64,000 nucleotides of DNA from assembly GCA_023213315.1 (NCBI GenBank), contig JAKCPI010002732.1, forward strand, positions 1-64,000, read 5' to 3'. This DNA comes from Euborellia annulipes. Its lineage: Eukaryota; Arthropoda; Insecta; Dermaptera; Anisolabididae. A program made the position numbers and the translations under genes. Below are positions 1-23,300 of the stretch, in pieces (the stretch's first letter is position 1; each line of letters starts with the position of its first letter). Under the pieces are notes generated by a model. That model saw only the letters and a program-made list of their open reading frames with translations. It was not told the origin of the DNA and ran no database searches.

Positions 1-473
1 ACTCTCGACCCATACAAGATATTCATTCCTCTTTTCTTAATAACATCGAAGAAAAAAAATAATAAATTATAATATTTGATGATCCAAAACAATAAAATAA
101 AAAATAGCGATTTCCGAAAGACAAAAAGTATTCGTACACTATGATATAAATGACGAAATCTGATCTTAGGAGGGAAACATTGATCGAAAGCTTGTTTACA
201 ACCATGGGCGTAACTATGTAACTAAGGGAGGCCCCTCCTCCCCCAGAAAGCTCTCTGCTCCAAGAAAAATTGAGAAAATATGGGACTTTCCAGCCCCCCG
301 GAGGAGAGTTGGTCCCATGGCCCCATCAGTAAAATAATAAAATATGGACCCAAGAAGAAAAGATGAAATTAGACAATTAAATTCAATGATTTTCACGAGA
401 TAACGTTTTTGGCCTGTCTTTTTGCTCTTTCTTAACTTCTTTTTATTATTTTATAAGAAAATAATAAACTTAC

Positions 474-3400
474 TTCTATTTCAGCAAATACAGGCTTCGC
501 TAAATTCTCAGGAAAAGATTTAGATTTATCACAAGCAGTGGTTGTATGACTATAGGATCCAAGCACATAAGGATTCGAAGACCAACGACTCCTACAAAGA
601 AAAAATAATTAATAATACATTTGGAGATTATATGATTGAATAAATAGAATAAAGAAAAAGAATATTGCAGTTTTAGGAGTTACTAAGAAGGGAATCCTTT
701 AAATTAAGAAAAAGGAGAAACATCAAAAAATGGGCTCGAAGTTATCAATTTTGTTTTTATTAAAGTTTTGTGATTTGTATTAATATTATTATTATAGTAG
801 TTGTCAATTTCATGCACATAACGGTCCCTTAGAGGTTAGTTCACTTGAGTCTGAGCAAGTGCACAGAACTTGAAAAAGACTACAGAATAGGCAGGCGAAA
901 CGTTGTAGAGTATTTATATTAGTGATGCTATGTAGGCAGCCGGTATGAAAAATAAAACGTTATTTTATTTCAAAGTACTCGTCGACGATTCGGGTGCTAA
1001 TCGCCCCCTTCCTCAGGACTGAGCAGATATCAATTATAACGTGTACAGTATTAATATTTTTAATAAATAATTAATAACAAATGTGGTCTATAATTAAAAA
1101 CTCCTATAATAATTATTAATTTTGATTAATAAAATCGATCAGAAATTAGTAAAATTTTGCTTGTTCTAACAATTCCAAACAATTCTCAACAGAATTCCGA
1201 AAAAAATATACTAACCGAATCACAGCTCTAGGTTCTGGGATATCTGGTTTTTTTAAGAAATTCCTGAGAATCGAGACACAATCCTCTCCAATTTCAGATT
1301 CGGTGAGACCTTCAACGTGACAAGCTCCTGGGCCACCCACCCAACCCATAAGGACTGCTCGATGATTAGGTAGAACATCGAAGCCAGTCAAATAATATGT
1401 CCAGGAATTTGACTAAAAGAGAAAAATATTTTAAAATATTAAAGTATTAGAGAGATATCAATATATTTACCTCCTCACTGGGCTCATCCCATAATAATTG
1501 TATGCCTTTTAAGTCGCTTGGCCACCAAGGTTTTTCAAATTCTAAAAATATTTTATTAATTGTACAAAATCCTACGTCTTTGATTATCTGTAAATAATAA
1601 ACATAATTAATAATCATATTTATAGTAAAAATTATTGAAATATACCTGTATATGAGTCGGAGGTAAATTAGGCTCGAATATTTTTGAGTGATTTTCTTTT
1701 AAAAAACCAATTGATGAAGTTACTAGCACATGTTTGGCTTTATAGTAGCAACCTTGTGCTGTAATTACTTCAACAGGACGGAGAGATGAATTATGATCTT
1801 TCACTTTAATCTTAGTAGGATATCTTATTTTAATTACTGGCGAATTGAGAATAAGAGAATTTTCCGGCAGTAATTTGACTAGAGATTCAATCAATGAAAA
1901 ATAGCCATTTTTAAAATTAAGATAATCTTTTCCTCCACAAAATGAATAATTTCCCCAGGCTTTGGCTGAAAGTTCTTCAAGACTAGTACAGGAATTGTCG
2001 ATAATTTGAAACCTATAAAAAAAATTTTTTAAATGTAATTATAATATATAAGTATATATATTCTGGAAGTTTCGGTCTGACAAGGGGCGGCCAAGTGAGT
2101 ATATCACGGATTCGTTTGAAAAAAATTGAGGTGATACTTTGAGCCAAAAAAATGTTCACGTGTTTCGGCGTTTTACTCCATAGAGCCCCGATTGGCCAAA
2201 AATAAATAAATAAATACCGGAACAATTTTCGCGCTTTCAAGTAGTTTCTGTTTGAAACATTACGTAACAGTCAGCTGTGGCTGGGCTGGTAGCGTAGCCG
2301 ACTGGTAAATATGAGGTCCCGGGTTCGATCGAGGGAGTAAGCAATTTTTTTTTTTAAATCTTTTTATGTTATCGTAACAAACAATATATTTAAAACTGAT
2401 TCATATTATTTTCTTTTATTAGTAATTAAATTTTAAAAATTTTTTAAAATTGTTTTCCGAGTTTATTTATTACCTTAAAATTAAAATTTAATTTAAATGC
2501 CTGAAGAAAATATCATTTATTACAATATTTAAATATATGAAGAAATAAAGAAGGCATAAAATAATCCATTAATTAAATAAATACCTACATGAAATTAATA
2601 AAAAATTTAATTTGCTTATATTTGATTAAAAAAATTAGGTACAGTCAAGCGAATATAGATAACATGCAAAACAAATAAGACTATTAGCGCAGTTTATAAA
2701 GGATATTTTTTTACATGCACATTTTTGTTTTCGGATTTCAGGAGGGAAGCACTATACTGTCTGTACTAATGAAACTCGAAAAAAAATTTTAAAATTTAAT
2801 AACTAATAAAAGAAAATAATATGAAACAGTTTTAAATATATTGTTTGTTACGATAACATAAAAAGATTAAAAAAAAAAAAAATTGCTTACTCCCTCGATC
2901 GAACCCGGGACCTCATATTTACGAGTCGGCGACGCTACCAGCCCAACCACAGCTGACTATTACGTAATATTTCAAACAGAAACTACTTGAAAGCGCGAAA
3001 ATTGTTCCGGTATTTATTTATTTTTTTGGCCAATCGGGGCTCTATGGAGTAAAACGCCGAAACACGTGAACATTTTTTTGGCTCAAAGTATCACCTCAAT
3101 TTTTTTCAAACGAATCCGTGATATACTCACTTGGCCGTCCCCTTGTGAGTGTATGCGAAGTAAGTTTCCTCTGATTAACTCGCTGATTAACTATACTTTT
3201 GAAGGTTAAAGGTAGTATAATAGAAATGGAAAGAAAATTTTCTTGAATCCTAATTCCAAAAAACTTGACAATTCATTCAAATTCTCCAAATACTCATAAA
3301 ATTTCCATATATATATATATTATTGGAATAATTTTAATAATATATTGTTTATAATTTAATAATAATATTTTGTACCATATAGATTTCTTTGATCGTCAAT

Positions 3401-4089
3401 AAAGATACGAGTATGCATTTTGATCCAAAGGATATTATTTTAGGAACAAACCTGATATGCCAATTGTAGAGTTGTCTTTTTCTTCTTTTAACCGAATCAG
3501 AATCATTCGAAGTTGATAAATATTTTTCAAAACGATCTCTTAGATAATCTCCCAAAGAAGATGGTGGAATTTCATCATTTGATGCAAAATCTTCGCAATC
3601 TTCAAGAATTTGACCAATTACACCAGCCACCTGTTCTAAAATAAAATTTATATATTTTTCTCAGAAAGAAGTATTTAATTTGTATCACCTACCTCATGTA
3701 CAAGACTTAAATCAACTGAACTTCCATCGGGGCAAAGATAAGGACCTTCGCCTTCTGATGAGGTATAATCAGAAAGAAGATCAAATTCCTTGGCCAAACG
3801 ACTCAAATGATTTTCTTCTCCATGAAGCCATTGAGCTCCTGACTCAACCCAGCTATCGGTTAATAATTCAGAGCGAATACGTCCTCCAGGTTCTTTTTGT
3901 GCTATAAAAAAGATTATTTATATATTATATATTAATAGTCTAGACTGTTTTTTCTTTATCTTGTATAAATTACCTTCTAAAATAAGTACATCTTTAAAAC
4001 CAAATTCAAATAATGTTTTGGCAGCTGCAAGGCCCGAAATTCCTGCTCCGATGATTATTATATCATACTCTTTAGGCGAATTATTTTTT
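474..4089 (-). CDS. Flavin-containing polyamine/amine oxidase, copy B (partial, runs off left edge)
   Basis: Spermine oxidase/N1-acetylpolyamine oxidase-like FAD enzyme, expected to oxidise polyamines or related amines. Exons read on the minus strand: 4089-3974, 3901-3693, 3630-3452, 2012-1646, 1587-1471, 1412-1216, 591-474, all with GT-AG borders and matching phases. The first exon shows the FAD-binding Rossmann loop IIIIGAGISGLAAA; the second has EAQKEPGGRIRS and GAQWLHG; exon 5 has the family signature NKIFLEF followed by WWP; the last visible exon has RWSSNPYVLGSYS. The usual arginine three residues ahead of GGR is glutamate here. Translation enters the first listed exon with two bases owed by an upstream exon I could not fix; a hydrophobic ATG segment at 4214 is a weak candidate (poor donor). 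The C-terminal FAGEATH exon lies beyond base 1. Lies just downstream of copy A in the same orientation, so a tandem duplicate. The intron 2013-3451 contains a 1.07 kb foldback element. Confidence 0.88.
979..1024 (-). ncRNA. Degenerate hammerhead-like fold
   Basis: Read on the minus strand: GTC, CTGAGGA, then GGGGGCG / GCACCC stem with a 4-base loop, GAATCGTC, GAC. The A of the GAAA core is altered (GAAT), so this copy is probably inactive. Downstream on the same strand there is an ATAAAA-rich tract followed by GGCTGCC, as in other copies. Confidence 0.4.
2081..3145. mobile_element. Foldback element with tRNA-like modules in both arms
   Basis: Two arms of about 350 bp are inverted copies of each other (about 2081-2440 and 2785-3145) around a 340 bp AT-rich loop. 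Both ends begin CAAGGGG(A)CGGCCAAGTGAG and are flanked by TGA (2078-2080 and 3146-3148), a possible 3 bp target duplication. Each arm holds a tRNA-like stretch with a pol III B-box-like GGTTCGATCG (left near 2320-2333, right arm complement near 2895-2910). There is no transposase. It sits in a PAO-B intron. The superfamily is unassigned. Confidence 0.8.
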
Positions 4090-4933
4090 CTGAAATGAAA
4101 TAGTAATAAATTTAATCAATGAAATATTTATAAATTATAAGAGATACATGAAAAGAAAAAAAACCCAAAACCACAAAGGAGTGTGAAAATGTGTAAATGA
4201 AAAAATTCAATCATGTTTTATGTTTTTTTTTATTACACCATCATGCACCATACAATAATCAAATAGTGATGTTGTAAGTCGAAAGATGATCACAACGAGG
4301 ATTTTAAACACCTGTAGACAAGCAATAAACACGAAATAATATTGTAGCCTATAGAGAATAAAAAATTAAATAGTAAATTTTTTTATTTAACGTTCTTTTA
4401 TATTATATTCGGGGGGGGGGGGGTAGACTGATTCAAAAGAATCATAGGCCTAATATTCACAGCTATTAGCTGTGCATATTGATTGTATACAGGATAAAAT
4501 GAAGAGACTATTGAATTTTGTATAGCAAAATATATATATATATATATTTATTTTAAAATATATTTAAAACAATTTAGGGGGGAGGGGGCTAATATAACAA
4601 CATAAATACCTCCCGTATTTAACTTTTACTAAGGAGATTAGAATGTTGGATATTAATAGGTAAGCATATCTCAATTTCCAAAAGAGTTCCCAAAAAAGAA
4701 TAAAAAAAAAAACACTTGAGAGGAAAAACTGCTGCTTCTCCGAAATAACAAAAATCTAGGTAAAGAATTGAAACTCCAAATAACAAAAAGAAAAAAAAAA
4801 TGGGACTGATCTGTATTGTTATGAAAATAAATATAAAATACCGGCATGCATGTATTACAATAATATGCACCCGAACGAGAAAAAGGAAATTTTCTTTTAT
4901 AGAAATAAAAGATGATTGAATGATTTTTGAAAA

Positions 4934-13540
<8,607 letters not shown>

Positions 13541-14321
13541 CTTGAAAGAAAATAGAATCGAAATTAAAAATTTGTTAATTTATAAATTCAAAAATTTCAA
13601 ATAAATTCTTAATCTTATCACTCCATGCATTTTAAGCCTTAAAACATGATAACCTCATCTAATGAATGTTATCTAATCTAAATATTTATTAAAATATATA
13701 ATTATCCTTGAAATATAATAATAGATTATATATTATTTTTCAATTAGCAAGAATATTAAATATCTATTAATATTTGATTTTACAAAATGCTAGTTATAGG
13801 TTATCATTTTAAAATAAAATTATAAAAATTTAAATTTCTAAATATTTATTAAAAATATTTTTTAAATAAATTAAAAACATACCATAATTATTAAAAAAAC
13901 AAAGGAATGTGCAAATAAAGTAATTTAAACTTATGAATGCATGGATTAGTCAGGTGTTTGTCATTTGTTACAGAATATTTTTAACACATAGTTTGGAAAT
14001 AGGAGGGAAATTTGAACAAAACAGAAGGATGAAATTTCATTCCCTTGGTAAATACAAATTAGAGTAAAATTAATGAAATACCACAAAAAATCACTTATTT
14101 AGCATCTATCAAAAATAAAAAAAATTATTTTTTTTAAAAGAGATAACATTTTATTTAATAAAAAGTTATTATTTTTACAAATTTTATTTAAAAATTTTTC
14201 TCTAATTTTAATAAAGTTGATATAATTAAGCAGATAAATAATGATATTTAATTGGACAAGTGAAAGACTTGCTTAGATATAAAAATAGTTATAACAAATA
14301 ATAACAGTGAAAAATATTTTC

Positions 14322-15540
14322 TAAGCCGATTCTACATTACATGGCAAACTAGTCGAGGGTTGTGATGTGTTAAGTTCGCCGAAAGCAAGAGCTACAAGAG
14401 GCTTCAAACGTTGGATTGATTGTAGGTAGAATTAGAAATCAAAGAGAGTGCAACTAATTTCATTTACTTCCCCTCAGAGCTGACGTTTAGGTCCTGTTAC
14501 CAACAAACTAGGGCCGGATCTAGGGGGGGGGCAATGGGGGCATATGCTCCGGGCGGCATATATCAGGGGTCGGCAAAATAAGAAAAGTGGTTCACAAAAA
14601 CAAAATGAAATTAGCAAGCGCGGATTTAGATATTTTCTGCCTCTAGACGGTGGACTTTTTTTGCCGCCTCCTTCCCTTCAAACACACCCCTACGGCCCTG
14701 GAAATTAGTTATTAAGAAACGTTTGAAAAGTGAACCAGGGCCGGATCTTGGGGTCAATCAAAGGGTCGCAATCAAAGGTATTCAAAAAACAAACAAATTC
14801 TATCTAACTATATTATGCATAATTTAAATATATTCGTATTTCAAATTGCCACCCCCTCTAAGAAACAAGAATTACCATTATTCGTGGTGGATATATGGTT
14901 AGGCCCGTGATGCCTGGGCCTAGAGTGGCAAAATTTGAGAGGCAAGAAAATTTTAGACTCAAATTTAAAATCATTGGCTTAGTTACAGTAACGACGCGGG
15001 GGGAAGGGAGGGAATTTTGCCCCTCCTAACAAATCTCCTAGTTCCGGTCCTGCTACAAACAATACAATCAGCTATAAAAACACTTCAAATAATCTAAAAA
15101 AAATTTTGGATTGAATATTTGAAATGAATTGGTACAGAGTATGAATAAAGTGTGATCCGTTTATATAAAATCAGAGCTACATGCTTCTACAAAATTGACC
15201 GCTTGAAAGTCACCTCGTGTAGCCGCAAACTTTGATTGACGAGCTTCTTCCAATCAATGTCAATTTATTTGATAAATGTTCCTATGGGAATGTTCGCCTG
15301 TGGAATCTCGTCGTTCAAAATTGTGACCAATTGGAACCATCTAAGAATGTCTGTCGAAGGCGTTTGTCCCTTCGTGTAGCTCTGGTTGAATAGTGTGTAA
15401 GGTAGATTCGGACATAATTAAATGAATGATTCAGCATATAATTTGTGTGAAAAAATGGGCAAATGTCATTTGACAAGGAAAAATCTACCTCCAACGTTTG
15501 TCAATTACCTAGTTTGCATGTAAAGTGGAATCAGCTTTAC
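14322..15540. mobile_element. DNA transposon remnant with about 30-bp TIRs and nested MITEs
   Basis: Left end TAAGCCGATTCTACATTACA and right end, complemented, TAAAGCTGATTCCACTTTAC, both continuing into CAAACTAG, form diverged inverted termini. Nested within it (about 14508-15055) are two G-rich elements with ends reading AGGGCCGGATC and, complemented, CAGGACCGGAACTAG. The outer flanks of the nested pair, CAACAAAC and CTACAAAC, match at 7 of 8 positions, hinting at one composite insertion. No transposase ORF. Confidence 0.6.
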
Positions 15541-15709
15541 AGGAAGAAATAAAGGAGAATAATTAATTTATTTCTTTCAACAGGATCTCAATATTAATTC
15601 AGAGAGGATATTAATTGTATTAGCTTTTACTGATTACTTTCAATAAATTGATGAGCAGTTGAAAGAAAGCTATTTTGTTACTTTTGTAGCAGAAAATTAT
15701 TTATTTATA

Positions 15710-17272
15710 TTATAAAACATATTGCCTCGCCATAGCTCGAAGAAATTGCGATTTTCGTATATTAGCTGCTTCTCTTTGGATTTCTTCATTATTATTAGCA
15801 TTTAATTCTAACAGGCTTATAACTTTAATCTGAAAATAAAAAAAAGATAAGAAAGTTAATTTTGTTTTTTAATTAAATATTAAAAAAAAAAACTAATTTT
15901 ATTTAAGATAAGCAATGATGTTCTTGCGTTTGAAGAGTAGAGATACTGAAATTTTTTCACAATTTTAAAATTTAAAGTTTAGATAAGTAGAAGTGATGAT
16001 GGATGTCTAAGCTTAGTGGAAGGAAAGGCAGAGGCAGATAAATGCATTTATCTCTGAGCTTGGGCACAGAAGCCATATAATTTTGTATGAAGCGAAAAAT
16101 TGTATTTATTGACAAATCCCTGTTTGATCACATGTGCACTTGCACTATGTGTATAATTCCCAATAACTGAAGATGGCCAAATGAATTCAGGCCGAAACGT
16201 CTTATTCTGGGAGTTTTATTGAACCTGGATCATTCTAATTTGGCTGATATCTCCATTCCCCATTATAATCACATCACAGTCACAACCTCAAAAAGCAATT
16301 CTAATTTTTTTTTTTTAATCTAAAAATGTAAAAATCATTAATATCCAACATTTAAAAATTAAATGAAGTGGGACCAAAGAAAAAAATAAATTTCTTATTT
16401 ATTTAAAAATTAACGACCAAATAGTTGAGCACTCTTGCAAAAGATGGCAGGCTAGTCTAACAGTCGGAATTATTAGATCACTTTTATAAGCCTATATTTA
16501 TATATTTTATACTTTTATAGATGATATATAATAATATTTATAAACTATTCATTATTAAACGAAAATTAAACAAATATATGAGATTAAATATAGCCCTACT
16601 ATCCTGCCATCTGTTGGCTGTTGTTTTCGAAATGTTTTCGTAAAATGGGCTTTTTGGCTCACTTTTTAAGACCCCTAACGCCATCTTATTGGCAAAAACA
16701 TGCGAACAGCTTGCCTCCTGAAGACCCTTTAGAAATAACAAATAATTAAAGGTCTAATAAATGTAAATACAAATTAAAAGAATAAAAATTGTACGTAAGA
16801 TAAACTGATAATATTTTCGCGAATGAAGAGTTATGTGAATTATGTCAAGAGAAGAGATATTTATTATTTAATTACTAAAACATGAATTAATTATAATCAA
16901 TTCGATAAAAGTTAATATAATTATTTTGAATTGCCAACTCACCGCTTGTTGTTTGCGATGTTGCTCTCCTCTTTTGGTATGTAAATTTACAAGATATTCC
17001 AAAATAGTTGTATCCCAAATACAAGGATAATAAGAATCCATAGCATCGCCACAATTATTTGATTTAATATCGGAAAGACATTTAAATGCAATTGTGTAAT
17101 CAACCTCTTCTAAAAATTGGCATAATACTGCTGCCTAAAAATAAATAAATATAATAATTTTATCAATAAAGAAAAAAAAAAGAAAGAATTTATTATATTT
17201 TTAAATCCGAAAACGGATTTTCATCTTTGTTTTTGTAAGTTTTAATCAAATATATATATATATATATACCTG

Positions 17273-17308
<36 letters not shown>

Positions 17309-20300
17309 ATATATTAAGGCTTGTCCACACTATGCCGCTGTTTGCCAATTGGCAAAGCCACTTTAAGATGTAGACGCGACCGTTGGCACATGCCGTGTGT
17401 CAAAGAAAATCACTCAAGTGTCGGTCTCCTTCAAATGAAGCAAGGCCAATTGGCAAAGAGCGGCATAGTGTGGACGCGCCTTTATAGATATTACCTGAGT
17501 ATGACATTGCAATTGAATACAACATCGAATCATTCTTCTAAAAACATGATCATCGGCAGCTGAACGATTAATTGGCTGATTAAAATATGCAGTTGAAACG
17601 ATGCATGATTCAAGATAATAACGAAGAGCAGTCGAATGATTTCCAGAAACTAAATCGACAAAAATATATATTATTAGAATGTATTAAAAAAATAAAGAAT
17701 CCGAATATAACCGCATTACCATAATGAAGATCCCCTAAAGCTTTAAGCCAGGAGACATTTGAAGGGTAATATTTAATAGCTTGAAGAAGAAGTTGACTTA
17801 AAGTTTCCCCAACATTTTTTGAATGATATGAGTTGGCACTGAAAATTAAATTTCGTCTAAATAACAAATAAAAAGAAAAGATTAAAATTATATAAACCAC
17901 TAAATACCTAAAATAAATAAAATTATATTAGTATTATATACTTTTTGGATGTATATGTATATATAATAAAGTTTGGTGGAAAATTTATTTAAAATTTGAT
18001 TCCTGCAAAAGTGATCAGTTTCTATCATTATTCCCATGAGTTTCCTTTCCTAGTTAGCGTTTTTCATTTAATATTAAATAAACTTTTCGTTAAAATAGGT
18101 TTTTCGATTTTTTCGACCGGGAGTTTAATAAGGCCCATTCTGCACCAGTATTTTTGACGAGTTTCTAACGCCGCGTTTTCACCGCTTGAACGCTTGAAAG
18201 TTTTGCCACGAGCGTTTTTGTGTATGTTGCACTGCGACCTCTTGGATCTATTGTGCCCCCATACTCTACAATACAATCATAAACATTGTGAAATTAAATA
18301 TGCAGGCCCATTTACTACTAACCAAATTGTAAATAAATCTTCCACTTTCATTCTTATTTAATAATTAATAAACGAATTACAAGCTGAAAGCATGTAAAAT
18401 ATAGATGAATAAAAAAGTTTTTTGAAATCTATCTTATATTAAGAAAGGATAAATATCAATGGTGCTCTGACAATACCTCCTATCTGCACTTTTATCGAAA
18501 TTTGAACTTTTCTTAGCGAATAGTATTCACGCAATTGTTTTGAAATTTTGCACACATAAACTAGAGGTAATAGTCAAGAATTGAAAAGCTTTTGGTAAAC
18601 ATCGGACCATTAGGGGGCACTCTAGAGGGGGGTCAATATTTTTTTCTTACATAACCTATAATTTTTTTTATATATTCAGAAACTAGACTTTCTCCCGAGT
18701 AAAATGAAATATAATATTTGTATCCTAATTTGTCATAAACTTGTTAAAAAATCATTTAAATTCGAAAATTGTGCATAGCAACAAAGCAAAATCAAAACAA
18801 ATAAACAAACGCGTTGCGTTATTTCTTTGAAATAATGGGGGGGGGGGCAAAGTTGTGCGCTCGGCTTAGTCCGACCCTTTATTTTAACGCTAACTGAAGG
18901 CATAAAAAAAATTTTTTAACAACTTTGTCTAAAAATAGGTGATGTTCAGTCCCCGCTATGTAAATAATTTTGGACCATAAAAATCTCTTTTTTATCATCA
19001 TACTTTACAAATCAAGGTCCTCTCACACCATTTATTAACTTAATTAGATGTTGGAAATCACATACTTGCTAACAACCGCTGGCCAAAGTCCCGTATTGTC
19101 AACAACCAATTCTTGAGTTGGCTCGTCTTTTAAAACATTATGCAGTCTTGCAATTAGTGATATCATTACGCCTAATACTGTAGTATCTCGAAGCTTGGCA
19201 AGAAATTGGGCGAGATTTGCTCTTAAATGACTTTGTTGTGCTGAGGGTGAATCACGATGATGCACGGAATGACCTGACGAGTTGCGTTTATATTGTTGAG
19301 GACTTGGTCCAAATGCAGGTAGAACTATAAATTTTTCATTAAATTAATAACATAATTTATCTATTCAATTTCACATTTACTTACTTATTTCCCAAGCGTC
19401 TTTGCAAATTTTCTTCGATGCATTATATTTTATCAAATCTTGACATGCATGTGCACATGCTGCTGTCATTTCATAATAATTTACTCTTTTATCAAGTCCA
19501 CAAAGATAATCCCATTGTCCAAGATTAAGTAAACAAATAGCACATTGGTCCAAAATTTCAGATCGTGGTATTACAGAATCACCAGCTTGAACTGAAGCTA
19601 AGCATTGCTTACATTCGGAAGCTAACATTTCTAAATCTGCAAAAAAAAAAAAAAAATAATAATTTTGTTAATGACATGATTTGTGATGAAGATATAGGAA
19701 GAAATGAAAAGATCATTTTCTAAAAACATTCTTGTTTTTTAAAGTGTTATGAAAAAACACCATATTTTGATATGATAATGTAATATATCTAAAATGTATC
19801 CTTGAAACTTTGAAAAAATCTCTTAATTTATAAGGCATGGCACGTCTAGTGGAAATACTGGCGGATTGACCTTCATAAGTTTTTTTTTGTTTTTGACCCC
19901 CTAATTTTGTCCATAATTGTATTATTGATATATAGGCAGTCAGAGCGTCAAATAAATTACGCAATCTAAGACGGTTACTAAAAAATTTTGCTGTTTATTT
20001 TGTCCTGTCATCTCAATTATATTTTTGTTAAAAATATTATTCCAAAATAGCAACCAACGGATGAACACTTAAGGATTATATATATTTAAAAACTAACTTG
20101 TATCTTTAGCAGGCCATTCTGCATGAACTTGTGCAATACGAACAAGTAATAATTCCCAGCCAACTAATTTCTCAAGTTTAGTTGTTTGAAGACGTGGTTG
20201 AGGTGACGGTGATCCATTTGGGGCATTACTTGCTTGTCGAGCTTCATTTTTAACTACTCGAAGTAAATCACTTGATCTAATAAATTGTCTCATTTCACAT

Positions 20301-23300
20301 AATTCTCTTGACTTAGCTACTAATATATACCTGTAAAAAAATTTGAGTTTTTAATATTACAATAATGATTATATATAATAAATGGATGAATGTTTTTGAG
20401 ATTAAATTGATAAAAATTCTCTAGAAAAGTTTCAAAATTTTTATTTCTAGTTTTCTAGAAGATTACTTTAAGGAAAAATTGTCATATAAAAAAATTTCTG
20501 GTCGTTAAAATTCTTCAGTCAAAAGAATAAAAAAATGTGCAATTAAGCAACTCTAATTAATAATAGAATCTCAAATGACTTTGGTCGGTATAGATTACAA
20601 ATTTTTCTATTACTTTTTCATAAGTATCTAAAATATTCATTAATAAAGTTTGTAAAATAAAAAAACTTGCCAATAGTCTTGAGTAAATCCGGCCGGAAGG
20701 GTGAGAATTACACTTTGAAGAGGAATCGGAAGTTCCCACTAAAATGAATTTTAAAAAATTAGTTTTAAATAAATAGATAAAAAAAAAAATTCTTTTTAAC
20801 CTTGTTATTTATTTTCCATATTGAATTTCTAACATTTAATTGACTCATTTGTATAATTAAATTCTTTATTTCTAGAGAATCATAACTATGAATCAGTCTT
20901 CTTTCTAGATGACCAAATTGTAGTTGGGGTGTATCTGCAATTCATTAAAAAAATAGTTAATAAACTGTGAGAAGATAAGATGCAATTATTTGAATCACAT
21001 TCACTAGTGGTTACTCGTCAGATTTAGGTATGAATTCAAGGTGGTGATTTTTTTTAAATTCTGATGTTGATTATAAAATGCATATTATTAATTCTTAAGT
21101 GTTAGAATACTCAAGTAAATTGCTTATTTCATGAAAACGGCAAAATTTTGCAAAGCGATATAATATTTAAAACAACTTGAGGGGTCCCGGCCTAGTCTGT
21201 TTCAATCTTTTTTAGTAAGGTTCTCCTTAAAAAAAAATTTAAAAAACTTTAGGGAACACACAGCTTCGGTTTCAAAAGCTAATCGAACCGAAACTGTGAG
21301 TTCCTTAAAGTTTATTTACATTTTTATTTTCTAAATATTATCGAGAAATGAAAAAACGAAAAAGCAAATGGATGCTTTTTCGTGAATTAGGCAAAACTAA
21401 GAAAAATTAATGCCTGAACTCGGCAGAGGGCTTGCCGAATTCACGAAAGCATTAAAATTGATCATTCAGAGAAAAAAATATTCTGACTTTTAATAATCTA
21501 AATACTTACTTAAAATGCTTTGATCATAACATCCAATTTCTATAGTAAAAATAGTTTCTGGAAGAAATGGTTCTGCTTGTTTATTATATTTAATAAGTTC
21601 TTCATGTGTAAAAACTGATGCAAGAACTGGTGATGATAAAATTTTATTAATTATATCAGTTGTTAAACGGCCTGATTCGAAAAGTGAATGAAGATAGAGC
21701 GAAACTCTATCACGAGTGTGTGGATTTGTTGCTGTAACTAAAGACTGAAAATATAAAAAATAAAATATATATTATTGCATTCTATGACTCCAATAACTAT
21801 GAAATTTTTGAATTTTACCTTGATAAACATATCTAAAAATTTATCTCCACCCTGAATTATTTGGGTGATATGGTCACCATAATGCAATCCATCAACAGAT
21901 ACAATCCTTCCAACCAAATTCAGTGTTTGAAGTTTCGGTAAAAAATCCCTGGCAACTGTGAATCGACCACTAGACACAGCTGCTTGTACTTCAACTTCTA
22001 AAACGTTTCTTTGGGATTGAGCTAATTCATGCCTAATGTTATCTTGATCAAGAATCCCTAGCATTCCCTGGAAACAATAATAATTTAATCAATTAAGGTT
22101 CAAATAATTCATTTTTTGCTCTTATTCTTAGGGATTTTTGTTTTTACTTATTTATACACTTGTTAATAATACTAATAAAATATTGTTAAATATATATATG
22201 ACCGTCCACATGAAAAGGTGGACCGGAGTCAAAATTGAGTTGCTTTCTATAAAGAATACATCCTGCTGAGCAAGATGTGTTTTTAGAATTTTTTTTTTTT
22301 GTTTGTAGATAGGAATTTTTAAAATTTTGGTTATGAAAAACCTAGTTTTGAGAAAAATGAGTTTAAAGTTTGTTTGGTCCCTTTTCTCTTATCTCACCTT
22401 TATCTTTATAAAATACATCGATTCTGATGAATGGAATATTTCATATATAAGATGAAGAACTAGAGAATCAATATCAGTAATAAAAAAAATCTATTTTTTT
22501 GAACTTTTTTAGTAAATCGGCTCTTCTGAAAATTTAGCCCAGTGAAGATTTTGTATCTTGTCATGTGGACGGTCACACATATATATATACATATATTGTA
22601 ATAGGTTGATATATATATATATATATAGGTTGAAGATTAATGAGTGATGCCGAGAAACATATAATTAAAACACCATGACGCTGTCTTTTCGGCAAGGATG
22701 TAGGGAGGAAAAACAAAAACAAGATTTTTTATTTTTCCCAAATTGAGTTTTATACCTAATATTTCAAACAAGCACAAAGGCTCATCTTCTTCAGAGGAAA
22801 CTCACATAACACTCAGTTAACATCACAATTACAGCCAAGGTTTTTTTGTATCAAGAAAGCCATTTGACCTCGATAACTTTAGAGAGCATTAAGAATGCTT
22901 TTGATGCAAAAAAATCTTGGCTGTAATTGTAATGTTAACTGACTGTAATATGAGTTTCCTCTGAAGAAGGGCCTTTGTGCTTTTGAAATATTAGGAATAA
23001 AACTCAATTGGGGAAAAATAAAAAATCTTGTTTTTGTTTTTCATCCCTACATCCTTGCCGAAAAGACAGCGTCATGGTGGTGTTTTAATTATATATATAT
23101 CTGTTTCTAATTACAAATTTTACCATATATTGATCCTGAACTGCATGACGAAGTTGTTGAAGAAGTGAAGGATTGTCTGATCGGCGTCCAAAACAAGCTC
23201 GAACATATCCTTCGACTTTCGCTCTTGGAACCGAAGGATGTTCCTCCTCCAGAGAGTTGAGAGCTTTTAAAGTCAAAGTAAATTCCTCACCGGCTTCTTT

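Noticed and set aside
2013..2240. 75-codon minus-strand ORF
   Set aside because: Falls inside the left arm of the foldback element, with the reading frame an accident of the repeat.
17321..17563. 80-codon plus-strand ORF
   Set aside because: Crosses the Harbinger-like MITE and the antisense of INTS8 exon 15.
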